Source: Typhlomys cinereus
Taxonomy: Eukaryota; Chordata; Mammalia; Rodentia; Platacanthomyidae
DNA length: 64,000 bases
Direction of reading: 5' to 3'
Assembly (NCBI GenBank): GCA_023101885.1
Contig: JALPQD010000388.1
Span: forward strand, 575,001 to 639,000
Below the pieces are notes generated by a model. The model was given only the letters and a program-made list of their open reading frames with translations, searched no databases and was not told the origin of the DNA. Numbering within the stretch: the first letter of the stretch is position 1; each line of letters begins with the position of its first letter. A program made the position numbers and the translations under genes. This document shows, in pieces, positions 22,562-34,210 of the stretch.

Positions 22562-24340
22562 ATGGCATTTATTACAGGAGGAGAAGACTGAATGAAAGAG
22601 AAACAATCACTTTACTTCTGTAATGTGAAGAATAGACACGCCAAACAAGCTGGTTTTCTTGGTGACTATTGTCTTGTGTGTCTCTGTTGTAGAAAACATG
22701 CAAACAGGAGAAAGAAAATAGAGTCCTATACTTCATTGCAGGATTCCCCGACTTTTTTCCCTTAGTACAGGAAGCTTCCCAAGGAAGGTTTGGCAGGAGG
22801 CTGAGCCTGCCAGATTACATCTTTATTTTAATTTGGCAATAAACTAGTGTACAAACTGTGCTATAAAACACTGCCTCCAACGGCATCTCTCAGTCTGTCT
22901 TAAACACCTCACTAAACATGATGTGTTGGAAAACATTTGAGATGAGAGAAAACAAAGCGCAGATGTGACTGTGAGGAAAAAAAAATGGAAAGGGAGAAAA
23001 GCATAAGAATGTGCACATACCTCAGCTTGGGAGAGCTTGCCAGGTATGGGGCTCTCAGCTCTGTGAAGATTTGTGTTGGAGGAGCCATTTCTCAAGGAGG
23101 ACATGCCAACCTGCACAGCTGCCAACACTTGGGCTTCCAGTAGCTCTCAGAGGGCATCTCCTGTCTACCTCACCTGCCTGGCAAGGTCCCCCTTTCTCAG
23201 CTGGAAAAGGGACCCTGCAGCTGACCCTCCTTGATTCTAAACAGCAGCCTCTTCTCCAAGCGTCCTTGTGCATACTGGAGACCACTCAAGGTCACGAAGT
23301 CAGTTTCTTCCTAGATAGACTAGAAAAGTAACTGAGTAGCACAGGCTGGGGGTGGGGCTGTGGTCACGTGAGCAGCAGGTGTTCCTGTATAAGGGGAGGC
23401 AGAGCGTTTGACTATAACATCTGTTCTTGCCTGGGAAGATGGCAAGACCTTTGCCCCAGTGTCCAGATCTCCAGGCTTGCTTGGAAGTGCTCACACTCAT
23501 TTGCAGTCTGCGGTTTTTCCTATTTCAAGTGTTTAAAGCTAACTCAGAAAATTTTAAAAAGGCACTCTATGGAGGTTGCAACAATCTCATTAATTACTCT
23601 GCACTGGCCCCCAAATCATATTTTTTAATTTTTATTCTCATTTTTTATTCTCTCTTATTTTTAACATTTACTTCAGAATATACATGTGTGTGAATATATT
23701 CACATATATATACATATGAATATATATGTATGTCTTTATGTATATATTTATATACTTTTGTCTGCATATACACATGTACGTAAGTATAATTTGAAGTCTA
23801 GGTTCAACTTGTGAGAGAAAACAAGTGGTATTTTTTTTTAGCTGTCTAACTTCTATTTACATAATATTTCCATTTGCATCTGTTGTCCTGTAAATGTCCT
23901 AAACTCTGTATCCCATGGATTTTGAAACCATGCTACTCAGCAGTCACAGGGATCACGTCTAGAAGCCCTGTTTCACACCTGACCCCTGTTGTTTCCAAAA
24001 AATCACAGATTATGAGAGGATCAGGGAATCCTAAATTCTGTAGACAGGCCTTGCCTGTAACATGTTGTAACCTACGAGTGAGACATAAGTGAAGCCCAAA
24101 CATGCTTTCAAGGGAGCAAGCAGATTTCCAGCAGGAAAGGTTCTTTACAAGTAACAGAAATTGAAAAAGTAAAAGCTTGCATTCTCCGTATATTAACATA
24201 TGAGGGCTGGAGAAAGGAAATCTAGAATTCTGATGTATTTGATAGCCAAACACAGAATTCTAGCTACTTCCATAAATGCATATTTCTATTAAAGTACTGT
24301 TTTTAGCATTTTTGTGTCCCTTCCCTTAGTTAGTTTTTAA
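22562..24340. other. Unique intron with an AT-rich palindromic patch
   Basis: 23618-23790 is very AT-rich with TATA/CATA words and includes the perfect 16-bp palindrome TGTGAATATATTCACA at 23689-23704. Nothing else recognised; overlapping frames near 23011-23331 look like chance. Confidence 0.55.
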
Positions 24341-24344
24341 TCAA

Positions 24345-24558
24345 TATCTACCATTGTGTGTTGGGTGGCCGTGCATGTGTGCCACCATGCATGGGAGGGT
24401 GTCGGGCATGTATGGCACCTAATCCAGGTGTAGGTTAAAGGAGACATTTATGACTAGTTTTTGACTTCTTTCTTCACATGGCTTCCAGGGATGGAACTCA
24501 GGTCTTCAAGCTTGTGTGGTAAACACTTTTACCTGCTGAGCTGCCCCGCCAGTCATTC
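24345..24558 (-). repeat. B4/ID-like SINE, antisense, decayed
   Basis: CAGGGATGGAACTCAGGTCTTCAAGCTTGTGTGGTAAACACTTTTACCTGCTGAGCTG is the antisense tRNA-like head with intact order of B and A boxes. The left part is a degraded GT-rich tail. Confidence 0.65.
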
Positions 24559-24559
24559 C

Positions 24560-27500
24560 CTCAGATTTATTTAAGTGTTTTCAAGGGTCAGTGCTTATGG
24601 TGGTTGTTTAATGCAGTCCCTCCTCTATGACATACCAACGGTCCCTTAGCAGAAGAGATTGAATATTAGTGCATTTCATTGCATCAGTCACTGTATTTCC
24701 CCAGCAGTGACAGAGGGCAAAGCCAAACAATGAGTGTCAGATCTAGACCCTGGTGGATTGTACCAACTAGTAGCCTAAGGATCAATAAGTCACTCAACTT
24801 TGCAGTTTTGTCTACTGTAAAATATAAGGAATATTGGTGGCACCTTCCTTCTTCCTTGTGGGACTGATCAAGAGTGCTGTGATAATGTATGCAGATCAGA
24901 ACAGAGAGCCTGACTCTTAGCAAACATTGCATAGATGCCAGCTCATGTATTATCCATAGACCCAGAGACCTGCACGGTATTAGCCGCAGTCAGCCTTCAG
25001 CCGATCCTGCCTTATCCAATGTTTCCTTATGTCCCTTTAGGGTGAATACGTTTTTTAATCACTAGAAGCTACTGTGGAACCAGAATGAATGGAGCAAAGC
25101 CAAGTCAGTGCACAGCACTTAGAAAATATCACTGATGAGAACAACATTAAGTCATTAACTGTTAGGATATTTATCTTCATAGTAATTGTTTGTTTGTGAG
25201 TAGACCTAGCGACCCCTTAATATCAAAAGGGTAAGACTGAGCTAAAAGACAAGTGGGTCCTTGAAATTCATCCCCAGGCATTTTCAAATGATATCCACAC
25301 AAACACAAGCATTTAGGAAACTGATATCTCTCTAATGCTCCCCCGAGGTGCTCCATTAAGTAAAAAAGATACTTGGTTATTTATACGAAATAATGTTGAT
25401 CACTGTATACCAGGGCTGGTTTGGCAAGATTTCTCTCTGTTTGAAATTTTCCAATGTCAGAGCTGATTTCTAATCTCATGAATATGTAAGTAATTTAAAT
25501 ATCCAAGTACAAAACTGGCAATTAGAGTGGAAACCAGGGAGCTTAGTAAATGTCAACCCCAATGCTTGTTTATAAAACAGATTCTCACGCTGAAATGCCT
25601 TCATAGGCCAACAAGAGAGGCCTACCTTCAGCTCAGAGGCCATGTATAAACAGGCTCGATGATTATTTTCAATTGCTGCTGGAATAGTCTACCTGTTCCT
25701 AATGATCTGAAAGAAATGGCCTACCAGAAAAAAGATGAATGGACATTTTTTAAAGCAAGTAACTAGAATTAAGGTTTGAACAGACATGATTGTACTATGC
25801 AGCAGTTTTATAGCCATTGAAATAGAGGAGCAGATTTTCTAGTGCAATACTTTAGTCAAGCCTTATCTGTTCTGTGTCATTTATATGTGTCTTGCAGAAG
25901 CTTCCAGAACCCCAATTCATTACTTTTGTGTATATGCTTTCAGATCTGAGTGCAAGGCACTCAAAATCAAAATGGTCAATGACTGTAGCCATTGACCTTT
26001 CCTTCCTTGCAGCTCAGTTCCATAGGTCTAATCCTCAGCCCTCATAGTATCAGTCCCAGCTGTGGGGACGGTGACAGATTTCAGTGGCAGCTGAGGAATG
26101 GCCAGTGACAGGTTTGATAAATCCAGCCACCGGAGAGATTGATGGAGCCAACAGCCCGTCATCCTTCTCATTCCCACTTCATCAGCAAAGTCCAAATGCT
26201 TAGCTTTCCTCTGTGCTCCTGGCCTTTGACCTGCTTAGTTAGATTCAGGTCCTGGGGACATTAACTCCCTGCTCACTGTGATGGCCCAGGCTCCACCCAA
26301 CCAAGATGGCCCAGGCTCCACGTGGAGCTCTAGCTTTTCTTCACATGTCCTAGTGATGCTTTTCACCCATGGACAGAAACACCACTCTGAGGGTGGCTGT
26401 TCTACCTGTTTGCTTAGAGTGATCATGACCATACATTTTTGTCCCATATCCTCATCCTTAATTGTCATCCGAGGTTTGCTTTTGCAAACTCCTGATTTTT
26501 TTTTTCCTAAATAGACCACCTTGGCATTGGGACCAAATGTCTACTTTTAATGCATTGTCTGTGATTCCCAGAGAAGCATCTATTGGGATTGGGTGGTAGT
26601 GAGTCTGGAAGGGTCATTGTGCTCTCTCACGAATGATGTTTGCCCCTAGTCAGATCAGTTTTCAGGGTCCCTGAGCTGCCAGTGAAGTTTTTACTGCAAG
26701 GATTTTAGGTGCTTCAAGTTTGAGTTTCCACTGAGCACAAATACCAAAGTCCCTGAAGCTATGGAGCTAGAACATTAGAACATGTTTGAAACCTGTTTCT
26801 ACTGAGTGAGTCTTTTCTTCCTGGCAAGAAAAGAGTCTGAGAATTTGCAATGTCTCAGTCTTGGCCTTAGTAATTTATTCAAAGTCCTTAAGTTACCATC
26901 TCTTTCTTCCTGAAGAAGGAAGGGGCAACTTTGAGACATTGGAAGCCAAGAGGTAGATGAACACTTTGTGTCACGCTGTCCCCAGAGCAGAGTTGACATG
27001 AGGTGAATAAACAGAACTGGCAGGGTTTTCCATCAGCCTTTTCAAGGAGGGCAATTTACAGGCCCCCTGCCTCGGAAATGTTGAGGGCCTGGTAAGGAAA
27101 GAGGAGTAATCATGCAATTCTGAAAGGAGCAGACAGCAGGAAGCCTGCCACCAACTTATGCCTCTGGAGAAGTTGGATGAAAGAGGCCCAGGAAACTGCC
27201 CCCTGCCCGAGGAAGTCACCCTGAGAAGCTTTGGGGTGAACAGCATCTATTCCCATCAGCCAAAGACTGAAAAGCTGTGATCACAACTCTTAGCTAAGTT
27301 ATGATTGTCCTTGTGCCATTTTCTATGAAATTAACCTCCTTCCTCCCATTCTCAGTGGCCACCGAAAAATCTCAACTCTGCACCAGTCTAATAACCTGGA
27401 AAGAGAAGATACCCTGATCTGATTTAGGACATCAAGAGACATTTCAGTGCCAATCTCAAGCATTTGTATCAGTACACAGAATCTGAATTCTCTATCAGCT

Positions 27501-28000
27501 AGCAGAAAGCTACCCCAGTCATATTGACTGAAATAATATGTGAATGGTAAGAAGGTAGAAAAGGACACTAAGGGTCAGCTGTCCTTCTCTTCTTCTCAAC
27601 TCCCCATCTGTATCTGTTCAAGATTACAAAGGCCAAGTATCTCATTCTCCTTATATACTGTACTGGCTCTGTGACATGTTGGATCTTTTGCCTGTTCCCA
27701 TCATCCAACTTGCAGCTCTGCAGACTTCTAGAGGAGGGCGCCAAAGAATCTTGATCATTGGTTCCAAGCTCACACCTTAAACCCTTTCCACTTGTCTGTT
27801 ACAATGAAGTGTATTTTTATCTGCACCCATCTTATAGATAACCAAAGCAGATGTGAAACAAAAAGTCAATGTGAGAATTCCCTCCCCACTCAAAACTCCC
27901 TAGAGAGGAGTGTGACAGCATAACAACTGTGTGGAGGGTCAAGCCCTGCGGCTGCTAATAGATCTTGAACGTAGATGAACATTAGGTTTGTGCTCATTTT
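24560..28000. other. Unique intron, 3.4 kb
   Basis: No interspersed repeat recognised. ATGGCCCAGGCTCCAC occurs twice 23 bases apart near 26281-26319. 24950-25020 (GCACGGTATTAGCCGCAG...CAGCCGATCCTGCC) has unusually many CpGs for this intron. Confidence 0.5.
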
Positions 28001-28004
28001 AACA

Positions 28005-28345
28005 CGTGTACTTCTAGCATGGACTAAAGGCACTAGGATCCTTAGAAGCTAGGGATTAACAGCCACAATAGTGTTCCTATACTTAAGCGGAACATCAAGA
28101 AAGAGTTCTAGGAGATGCCACTGAGTCCTTCCACCTCATCAGAGAGGAAGACCCAGAGGAAAGTTTGACATACACATTAAAGGATGTTCCAGGGATGGGG
28201 GGGAGGAGGCACTGGGAGATAAGGGGGGGGAGGAAGGCGAAAAGGAGGGAGGGAGCAAGGGGTTTCAGAGAGGGGTGGAGGGAGGGAGGGGACTGGTGTA
28301 CCTATTAAGTTCATATGAGCAGAAATAAATAAATAAATAAATAAA
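28005..28345 (+). repeat. L1 3' UTR, sense (type A)
   Basis: CTAGCATGGACTAAAGGCAC, AGGATCCTTAGAAGC, a G-rich stretch with GGGGGGG runs, then GTACCTATTAAGTTCATATG and AATAAATAAATAAATAA. It is the sense counterpart of 2318-2650 and shares its end with 55290-55360. Confidence 0.7.
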
Positions 28346-28583
28346 AAGACGTGTACTAAAGCAGGAAAGAGAACTCGATGCTGTATGATTTGAGACAAGA
28401 AGGATGTAATGCTTTGCATTCATAGTTAACTAATTCCCTTTAGAAATTTCTGCTCCTTCCACTTTTTCTCTATATCTTATACCAGTCTTAGCAGAAGAAG
28501 AAACAAATAGCCATCAAGCCTTCATTTGGTGCATGACAAAGGACTAGGAGAGGAAAACTACCTTTCTGAAACCAAGCTCAAAT

Positions 28584-28584
<1 letters not shown>

Positions 28585-28664
<80 letters not shown>

Positions 28665-28671
28665 GTCTCTC
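28585..28671 (+). repeat. (CT)n microsatellite, about 87 bp
   Basis: More than 40 CT units with one TTT interruption and one GTCT near the end. It lies outside any recognised SINE. Confidence 0.97.
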
Positions 28672-29363
28672 AGCTTGGTATTACTGGAGAAAGCAGCTGC
28701 TGTTTCCTCTGATGAGACAGATAGTAATGATAGTTCTCAGTTCTCTGTTCTGACAGGAAAAAGAAACCTTGGAGCTGGAGACAGACAGGGAGGGAAATAA
28801 ATCTTATTTAGGTGCTGCCAACCCTATGAATTTTATTAAGGGACATTGACTCGTTCTTCAGGAAAAGCCTTGTTCTGGCAGCTGAATCTGAGCCAGTGGG
28901 TAGAATGCTTTCCACGCTCTTCTGTTCCCTTCCTTGCACAAAACTGTGCTGTCAGACTTCAGGTTTAATTATCATATTAACGAGAGTGGCAGTAAGTCCT
29001 TGTTTTCCCCCTTCCTTCCTTTAGCACTGGACTGGACAATTAACTTCTTGGGTAGAAAATATTTGAAATGGCAGTCTGAGTATACAAGTATACAAAGTGG
29101 CTTTGTTGGGAGGTAAACAGTCAAGACCCCACATGCAAATCTTTAGCAGTTTCACATGTACTGACACTCACAGATTTTCTTTTAAGATACTGGCCTCTAG
29201 CTCTATAGCTGTGGTAACAAGATGTGTCTACCTAATAAGTTACCATTGTCTATGCTGAGAAATCTGAGCTTCTTATTATGTGGAGTTATGACTAGCTGTA
29301 GGATTTAATTGTGAAAAATGAGCATATTGTCCCTTGATGATACAGGTGTTCTAGATACATATA
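28672..29363. other. Unique intron
   Basis: Nothing recognised. Confidence 0.5.
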
Positions 29364-29760
29364 TGACAGTTAGTTTCCACTGTCAACTTGACATTTGGAA
29401 ATTGGACCTATGGGCATGCCTATGGGGAATTATTTAGGTAAGGCAGACCTCTGGCAAGCTTTAGGAGATTATCTTAATTACAAGGTCGATGTGGCACGGC
29501 CCAAACTGAAATGGGTGGAACTATTCCCTGGGTAGGCAGATAAAGATGGAGATAGCTGGTAAGTATGTAGATAATTAGAAAGCAAGTATGCAACATTGGT
29601 CCTTACTTCTTCTTTTCTTGCTGTGGATATATGATTGATTCTGAGTGTTGTGACTATGACTTCTGCACTGAAATATAAGCCAAATAAAAATCTCTTTGCC
29701 CTTATTTTCCTAAAATGTTTGGGCTATGTATTCATTAAACAATAGAATATGAAACTAACA
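29364..29760 (+). repeat. MaLR-like solo LTR, sense, perfect 5-bp TSD
   Basis: TGACAGTTAGTTTCCACTGTCAACTTGAC at the 5' end and GAAACTAACA at the 3' end give TG...CA termini over 397 bp. ATATA stands at 29359-29363 and 29761-29765. The ATAAGCCAAATAAAAATCTC signal lies where MTD/MTE LTRs have their polyadenylation site. Confidence 0.8.
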
Positions 29761-29765
29761 ATATA

Positions 29766-30845
29766 GAAAAAATGGGACCTAAGGCATTGGAAAACTTTGC
29801 TAATGTCTTAGAGTCAGGGAATATTCTCAGACATTCTACAGTGATTTTATCCAGGAAAGAATGTCTTCTTTGCATTGTTATGCTGTTCTGAGCAACTACT
29901 GAATAGCTAAATATGATTATGTGACCAGCAGTTGGAAAGAGTGTATTGTTTGGCTGTAAGATTTTGGAGATGAGGTAAAGGGGAATTGTGGGGGAGATGT
30001 CTAGAGAAGGTGGCTTCAAGGGGGAACCTTGGAAGGTTCAGAATTCCTGAGGCAACGTTTGACAGAGCGCACAGCTCAGGTGACAGTACAGCAGCATCCC
30101 TGTACCCAGGCAAATGTGGGAAGGTCAGAAGGTTCATGTCCCAAGGCTTCCCAGGGATGGAATTGCAGCAGACGCCACTGGGCTGCAGGAGACACACTTG
30201 GTTTATTGTGTGTACACCGTTGGTGCTCACAAATAGCAAAACAGCCTTTTGAACATATAAACAAATGTCATGGGACGTGCCTGACTTATCCATATGCTCT
30301 GAAGCTAAGTCTGGAGAATAAATCTGAGAAGACATAGGGAGAATAAAACATAGATACAAGAACCCAACAATTCTTCAGAGAGATGAATTCTCTATGGAAA
30401 CAGGGTGATAATGTCTCTCGGTGTCCTGTATGAGCCCTTAGAGTGCAGTCTGGTTCTTGAAGGATCCATGTGAATCCTAATATTTTGTATCACAGTTGAA
30501 TAGATAGAGATATTAACTCACACCATTTTGTAGACAACGACGGCATATGTTCTGTTTGCTCTGTGCTTGCAATCCGAAATGCAGCTCTGTCTGAGCTTGT
30601 GGAACAAGTAGTGCATATGAAATGGACCGAGGACCACTACTGTTCACAAGGCACTGTGTCAAAATGCAGTGTGCTCAGGATGCACACGTTAACAAGAGCC
30701 ATGACGTGTGTATGGTGGCTGTGGGAATCATGAGTCCGTGAGAGGCGAGCTGCCCTTCACTTGATTATTCGGTGAGGGGAGCTATTTTTCCATCTCCCCT
30801 TGTCATTCTGAAAATATGTCAGACACAGTTCTGGGGGTTTACTTC
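29766..30845. other. Unique intron
   Basis: The 150-codon antisense open frame at 29907-30359 overlaps a 102-codon sense one. Neither shows family resemblance or splice sites. Confidence 0.5.
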
Positions 30846-31100
30846 AGAAGGCAAGGCACCTGCTGTACTGGGGTGCAGACCTGAGTTTAGATTCCCAGAA
30901 CTCATAAAAACCCAGGGGCAGTAAGATGGGTCCATAATCCCAACATTTTTAAAGTGAGATAAGGAGTGGAAAGAAAACCTGCAGGAACTCACAGAAGCCA
31001 GCCTGGTATTTGCAGTGACAAGACATCTCAAATAAAGAGGAAGGGAAGGACCCACCCCTGAAGTTGTTCTGTGATTTCCACATGTGTACCTATCCTATGT

Positions 31101-31147
<47 letters not shown>
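30846..31147 (+). repeat. B4-like composite SINE with long CA tail
   Basis: CAGACCTGAGTTTAGATTCCCAG (B-box region), ATAATCCCAACATTTTTAAAG and AGCCAGCCTGGTATTTGCAG (B1-like), GTGATTTCCACATGTG, then (CA)n 31104-31147. Confidence 0.7.
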
Positions 31148-31149
<2 letters not shown>

Positions 31150-31196
31150 GCATAAGGGATAAGATAGGCAGATAGATGACAAATTTAAAGAGGTGT

Positions 31197-31199
31197 TCT

Positions 31200-31253
<54 letters not shown>

Positions 31254-31484
31254 CAAAGGGCACTGAAGTGTGTGTCTGTAGAGTTGACTTCAGGAATCAT
31301 CCTGGATTATTCTACCTCCTTATTGCTTTGCTCTTGGACTTCCCAGGCAGGCTCTGTCTTCCAAGACCTGAAGTACAGACCACCACCATTTCCACCTGGT
31401 GTTTTTTATGTGAAATCTGTATTCTCAACTCTGATCCTTGGCTTGTGAGGCAGCAGCTTTAACCCCTGAGCCATGTCCCAGCCC
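31197..31484 (-). repeat. Older DIP-like SINE, antisense
   Basis: (GT)n 31203-31251, then GACTTCAGGAATCATCCTGG, TTCCACCTGGTGTTTTTTATG and a GCTTTAACCCCTGAGCCATG head. It resembles the copies at 41300, 44949 and 56378, an older subfamily than the 15-kb copies. Confidence 0.8.
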
Positions 31485-31534
31485 ACATAGAAAGTAATAT
31501 GTACCCAGGAAATGTTCCCCTAGCATGATTGGTT

Positions 31535-31875
31535 TGTTAGTCAACTTTCCACAATGATAGTACAATACTTGCAGCAATCTATTATGGCAAAAAAGTTTAT
31601 TTTATTCTGAATTTTACAATATAAGTCACCTCTATTGTCCAGATCTTCTTTCAGAGGGTGGTGGATCAACACAGATCACTTCATGACCCCAAACATGGAA
31701 AAGGAAGGATCAGGCACTAGGGTCCTACAATGACTGTCAGGACACACTGCTAATGACCAATGGACTTCTTCGATGTCTTTGAAAGGTTCCATTAGTGCCT
31801 TCCATTAGTGCCACTGAGGGATTAAGCCATCAGCACAATGGATCTTGAGGGACATTTGAGATTCCAATGTTAGCA
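31535..31875 (-). repeat. MaLR-like LTR, antisense
   Basis: TGTTAGTCAACTTTCCACAATG, AGTTTATTTTATTCTGAATT and CTTGAGGGACATTTGAGATTCCAATGTTAGCA follow the antisense MTE-like order with TG...CA ends. Flanks do not match, so the TSD is lost or the borders are off. Confidence 0.55.
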
Positions 31876-33360
31876 ACGGGCAAAAGGAAAGTTATTTTAA
31901 AAAAACCCTTTACAGCAACAAACGAATCATATTTGCTAGATGATCAAGTATTATGTAGTTGAATTTAATAGGTAGCCAACTTTAGCAGCTAGATGTTTCA
32001 TTAATTGGGATATTCAGAATGTGTTTTGATCCACTGAACACACTGTCATAGCAAGTTCTCTTAAGAGTAAGACAATTAAGGTGAATTGTCCCTTGAGTAG
32101 CCTGTGCATCAATAGCCTTTCTGAGTCACCTGGTGAGTCGTTTGACCTTTCACTGTTGTTGGCTATGATGGTTGGAGAGAGAAGTAAGATATACTTGTGT
32201 TCAGTACTATGTGACTCACCATCCATCCCACAGGAAATGGCAAATATAGTAATGAAATATGAAGAGGCAGGTATGCTGCAGATCAGGCACAGGGAAAAAA
32301 GTAGATATCTCAAATGATGTTTTACAGAACACTAGCCAACTCTCCATGGAAACTAGGTAAAACTAGAGAAATAGGATTATTCGAATACCTTCAGAGGATG
32401 CTTTTGGATGTAAGGGGTATGGGGATGATATGAACATGATTAGAACATGAATGAGAAGAATGGAAAACATGCAGTCCTTGCTTCATGAGGAGCAATTCTA
32501 TGTGCAGTTGCCCTTTGAGACTTACCAAGGCAGTGTGGTGAAGGGATGTGAACTGTGGAGTCATTTGTAAAGTGGCCATAAAATCTTCTTAGAATACAAG
32601 GCCAATATGAGGGGGATTTAACCATATAATGTAGGCAAAAACACTTGGATTACAATAAAAGCTTACACTCTGTGGGTTGATGCTTTATAATAGACTTTTC
32701 TGATGGTTACTCTTACAAAGACTGTCTAACTCTAGCTCTTCATGTCCTATGAGGTCATTGCTGGTCTCCTTAGTGTGATGTCCAAAGCTTTCTCTCAGTT
32801 GTCCTTTCTACATTCATCCAAGTTGAGACAAGCAAGGTTTAGTTACCACTGACTCTTCTTTTGGACCCACACTCTTCTCCTTGTGGATAATGCCATTTCT
32901 GTCAGTTCAAATTCTGACATTTGTTTAGATCGTACCTGGGTGTTCCAGACATTTGAGGTTGGCTCTGGACTCATTTGTATTACTTTATCAATGACTGCCT
33001 CTGGCCACCCCTTCTTTCCTTCAGGTCCAGGTTGTACTGTTCAGGGTTGCTGAACTGAGTTTAGACCATCCTGTGCACACAATCCTCTGTGTGCCACTGA
33101 TGTCGTTGAATGTGCAGAGAATTCTATCACTAGGCATTGCAGTGTGCAGAGTCTAGTTCTCACCATTAATTTTCAGCAACCCTTTCTCTGAACTTTACTT
33201 TCCTGAAATATAAAAAGGGATATGGTGAAACATAATTTGACCTGCAGGGCTTTTTGGAGAAACGGAGATGATGTAATCACAGGCATTTCTCATTATCAGA
33301 TTTAAATGACTTACAGTTGTGTGTTCTTGGTATCATAAGGTCACCGTGTTGATAAATGTC
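31876..33360. other. Unique intron before exon B
   Basis: CATTAGTGCCttcCATTAGTGCC-type short repeats occur just before, at 31789-31812. No repeat family recognised from here to the acceptor. Confidence 0.5.
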
Positions 33361-33373
33361 CTTTTCTCTCCAG

Positions 33374-33447
33374 TTATACAGCTCAGCTGAATTTGGCAGA
33401 AGATGGCAGCTTATCCAGGAGGGAGTGGTACCTAACAGGTTCTACTG
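33374..33447 (+). CDS. SORCS3: SORCS3 internal exon B (VPS10 domain), 74 bp
   Basis: Next exon of the same gene. It has the acceptor CTTTTCTCTCCAG and the donor GTAAGT. It reads 24 codons plus two bases (TG) of a split tryptophan codon, so the downstream intron is phase 2 and the next exon should begin with G. The peptide starts LYSSAEFGRRWQL, continues with IQEGVV and ends PNRFY(W). Residues 4-11 (SAEFGRRW) form an Asp-box variant with Glu in place of Asp. Joined in phase after the K that ends exon A, it continues the VPS10 propeller directly. QEGVVPNRFYW matches my memory of SORCS3; SORCS1 reads HERITPNRFYW at this place. It is too short to give an open frame that stands out. The splice signals, phase and family match carry the call. 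Confidence 0.88.
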
Positions 33448-33704
33448 GTAAGTCTACGATCATCTTCTGCACATGAAGATATCAGGTAGCAAAAGAACCC
33501 TGAAATAGCCTTCTCCCCAAGGACAGGATGGAACACTGATAAATAAACATATTAAGGGAATCTCAATTCTTAATAAAATGGGTCATTGATTAATGAACTC
33601 CGGGGGCTTTATAAGTGTTGCTTCCTAAAATAAATATTTGTGGAAACAAAGTAAGGGGAATTTTCAGTGACGAAAGCATTTCTTATAAAGTTACATGTTC
33701 AAAC

Positions 33705-34210
33705 AAAGGTTTTCTGTATAAATAAGTAGATTTATTTGATCTAAAAGTCGACCTTCCTCCCCTTCCTGTGGCAGCTCTTTGAGACCTTCTTGTTCTACAG
33801 GACACAACAGTAGCCCTGGTGTTTCTCTGGCCTGCCTGAGATACTCTGTGAATTACAGACACACATGTAGCTATACTCCACTCAGATGCTACAACACAGT
33901 GCCATAGACAGGGTGATGTGAGCAACTGATTCACCTGCTCTTGGAAGCTGGGAAGTTCAGCTTTGAGTTGTCAGCAAACTTGCTTCCTGATGAGGCATTT
34001 TTCCAACCTACATGTGGCTGTTTTTTGCCTGTATCCCTGCACCGAAGAAAGAGGGGGAACTCTATCTCTCAGTTTTTGTAAGGTCTCTAATCCATTCATA
34101 AGTATCCTAGCTAACCAGATTACCTTCTGAACATGCTGCATCCAAATAGTACCTCAACTTTAGAGTTCAGGGTTGTAACCTGTTTGATTTGGGGGGAGGC
34201 GGGGACACAA
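33705..34210 (-). repeat. Ancient MLT1/MST-like MaLR LTR, antisense
   Basis: AAGGTCTCTAATCCATTCATAAG, AGATTACCTTCTGAACATGC, AATAGTACCTCAACTTTAGAG and TTGGGGGGAGGCGGGGACACAAGC recall the antisense 3' part of MLT1/MST elements. Strongly decayed, borders uncertain. Confidence 0.45.

Larger units (their letters stand above)
17471..33373 (+). other. SORCS3: SORCS3 intron between exons A and B (15,903 bp, phase 0)
   Basis: The intron begins GTGAGC and ends TTTTCTCTCCAG. It splits the reading frame between codons (AAG | TTA). Internal features are listed separately. No further segment with paired splice sites and SorCS-like coding was recognised inside it. Confidence 0.85.

Noticed and set aside
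29907..30359. 150-codon antisense open frame overlapping a 102-codon sense frame
   Set aside because: No recognisable domain, no splice sites at the edges, and overlapping frames on both strands point to composition rather than coding.
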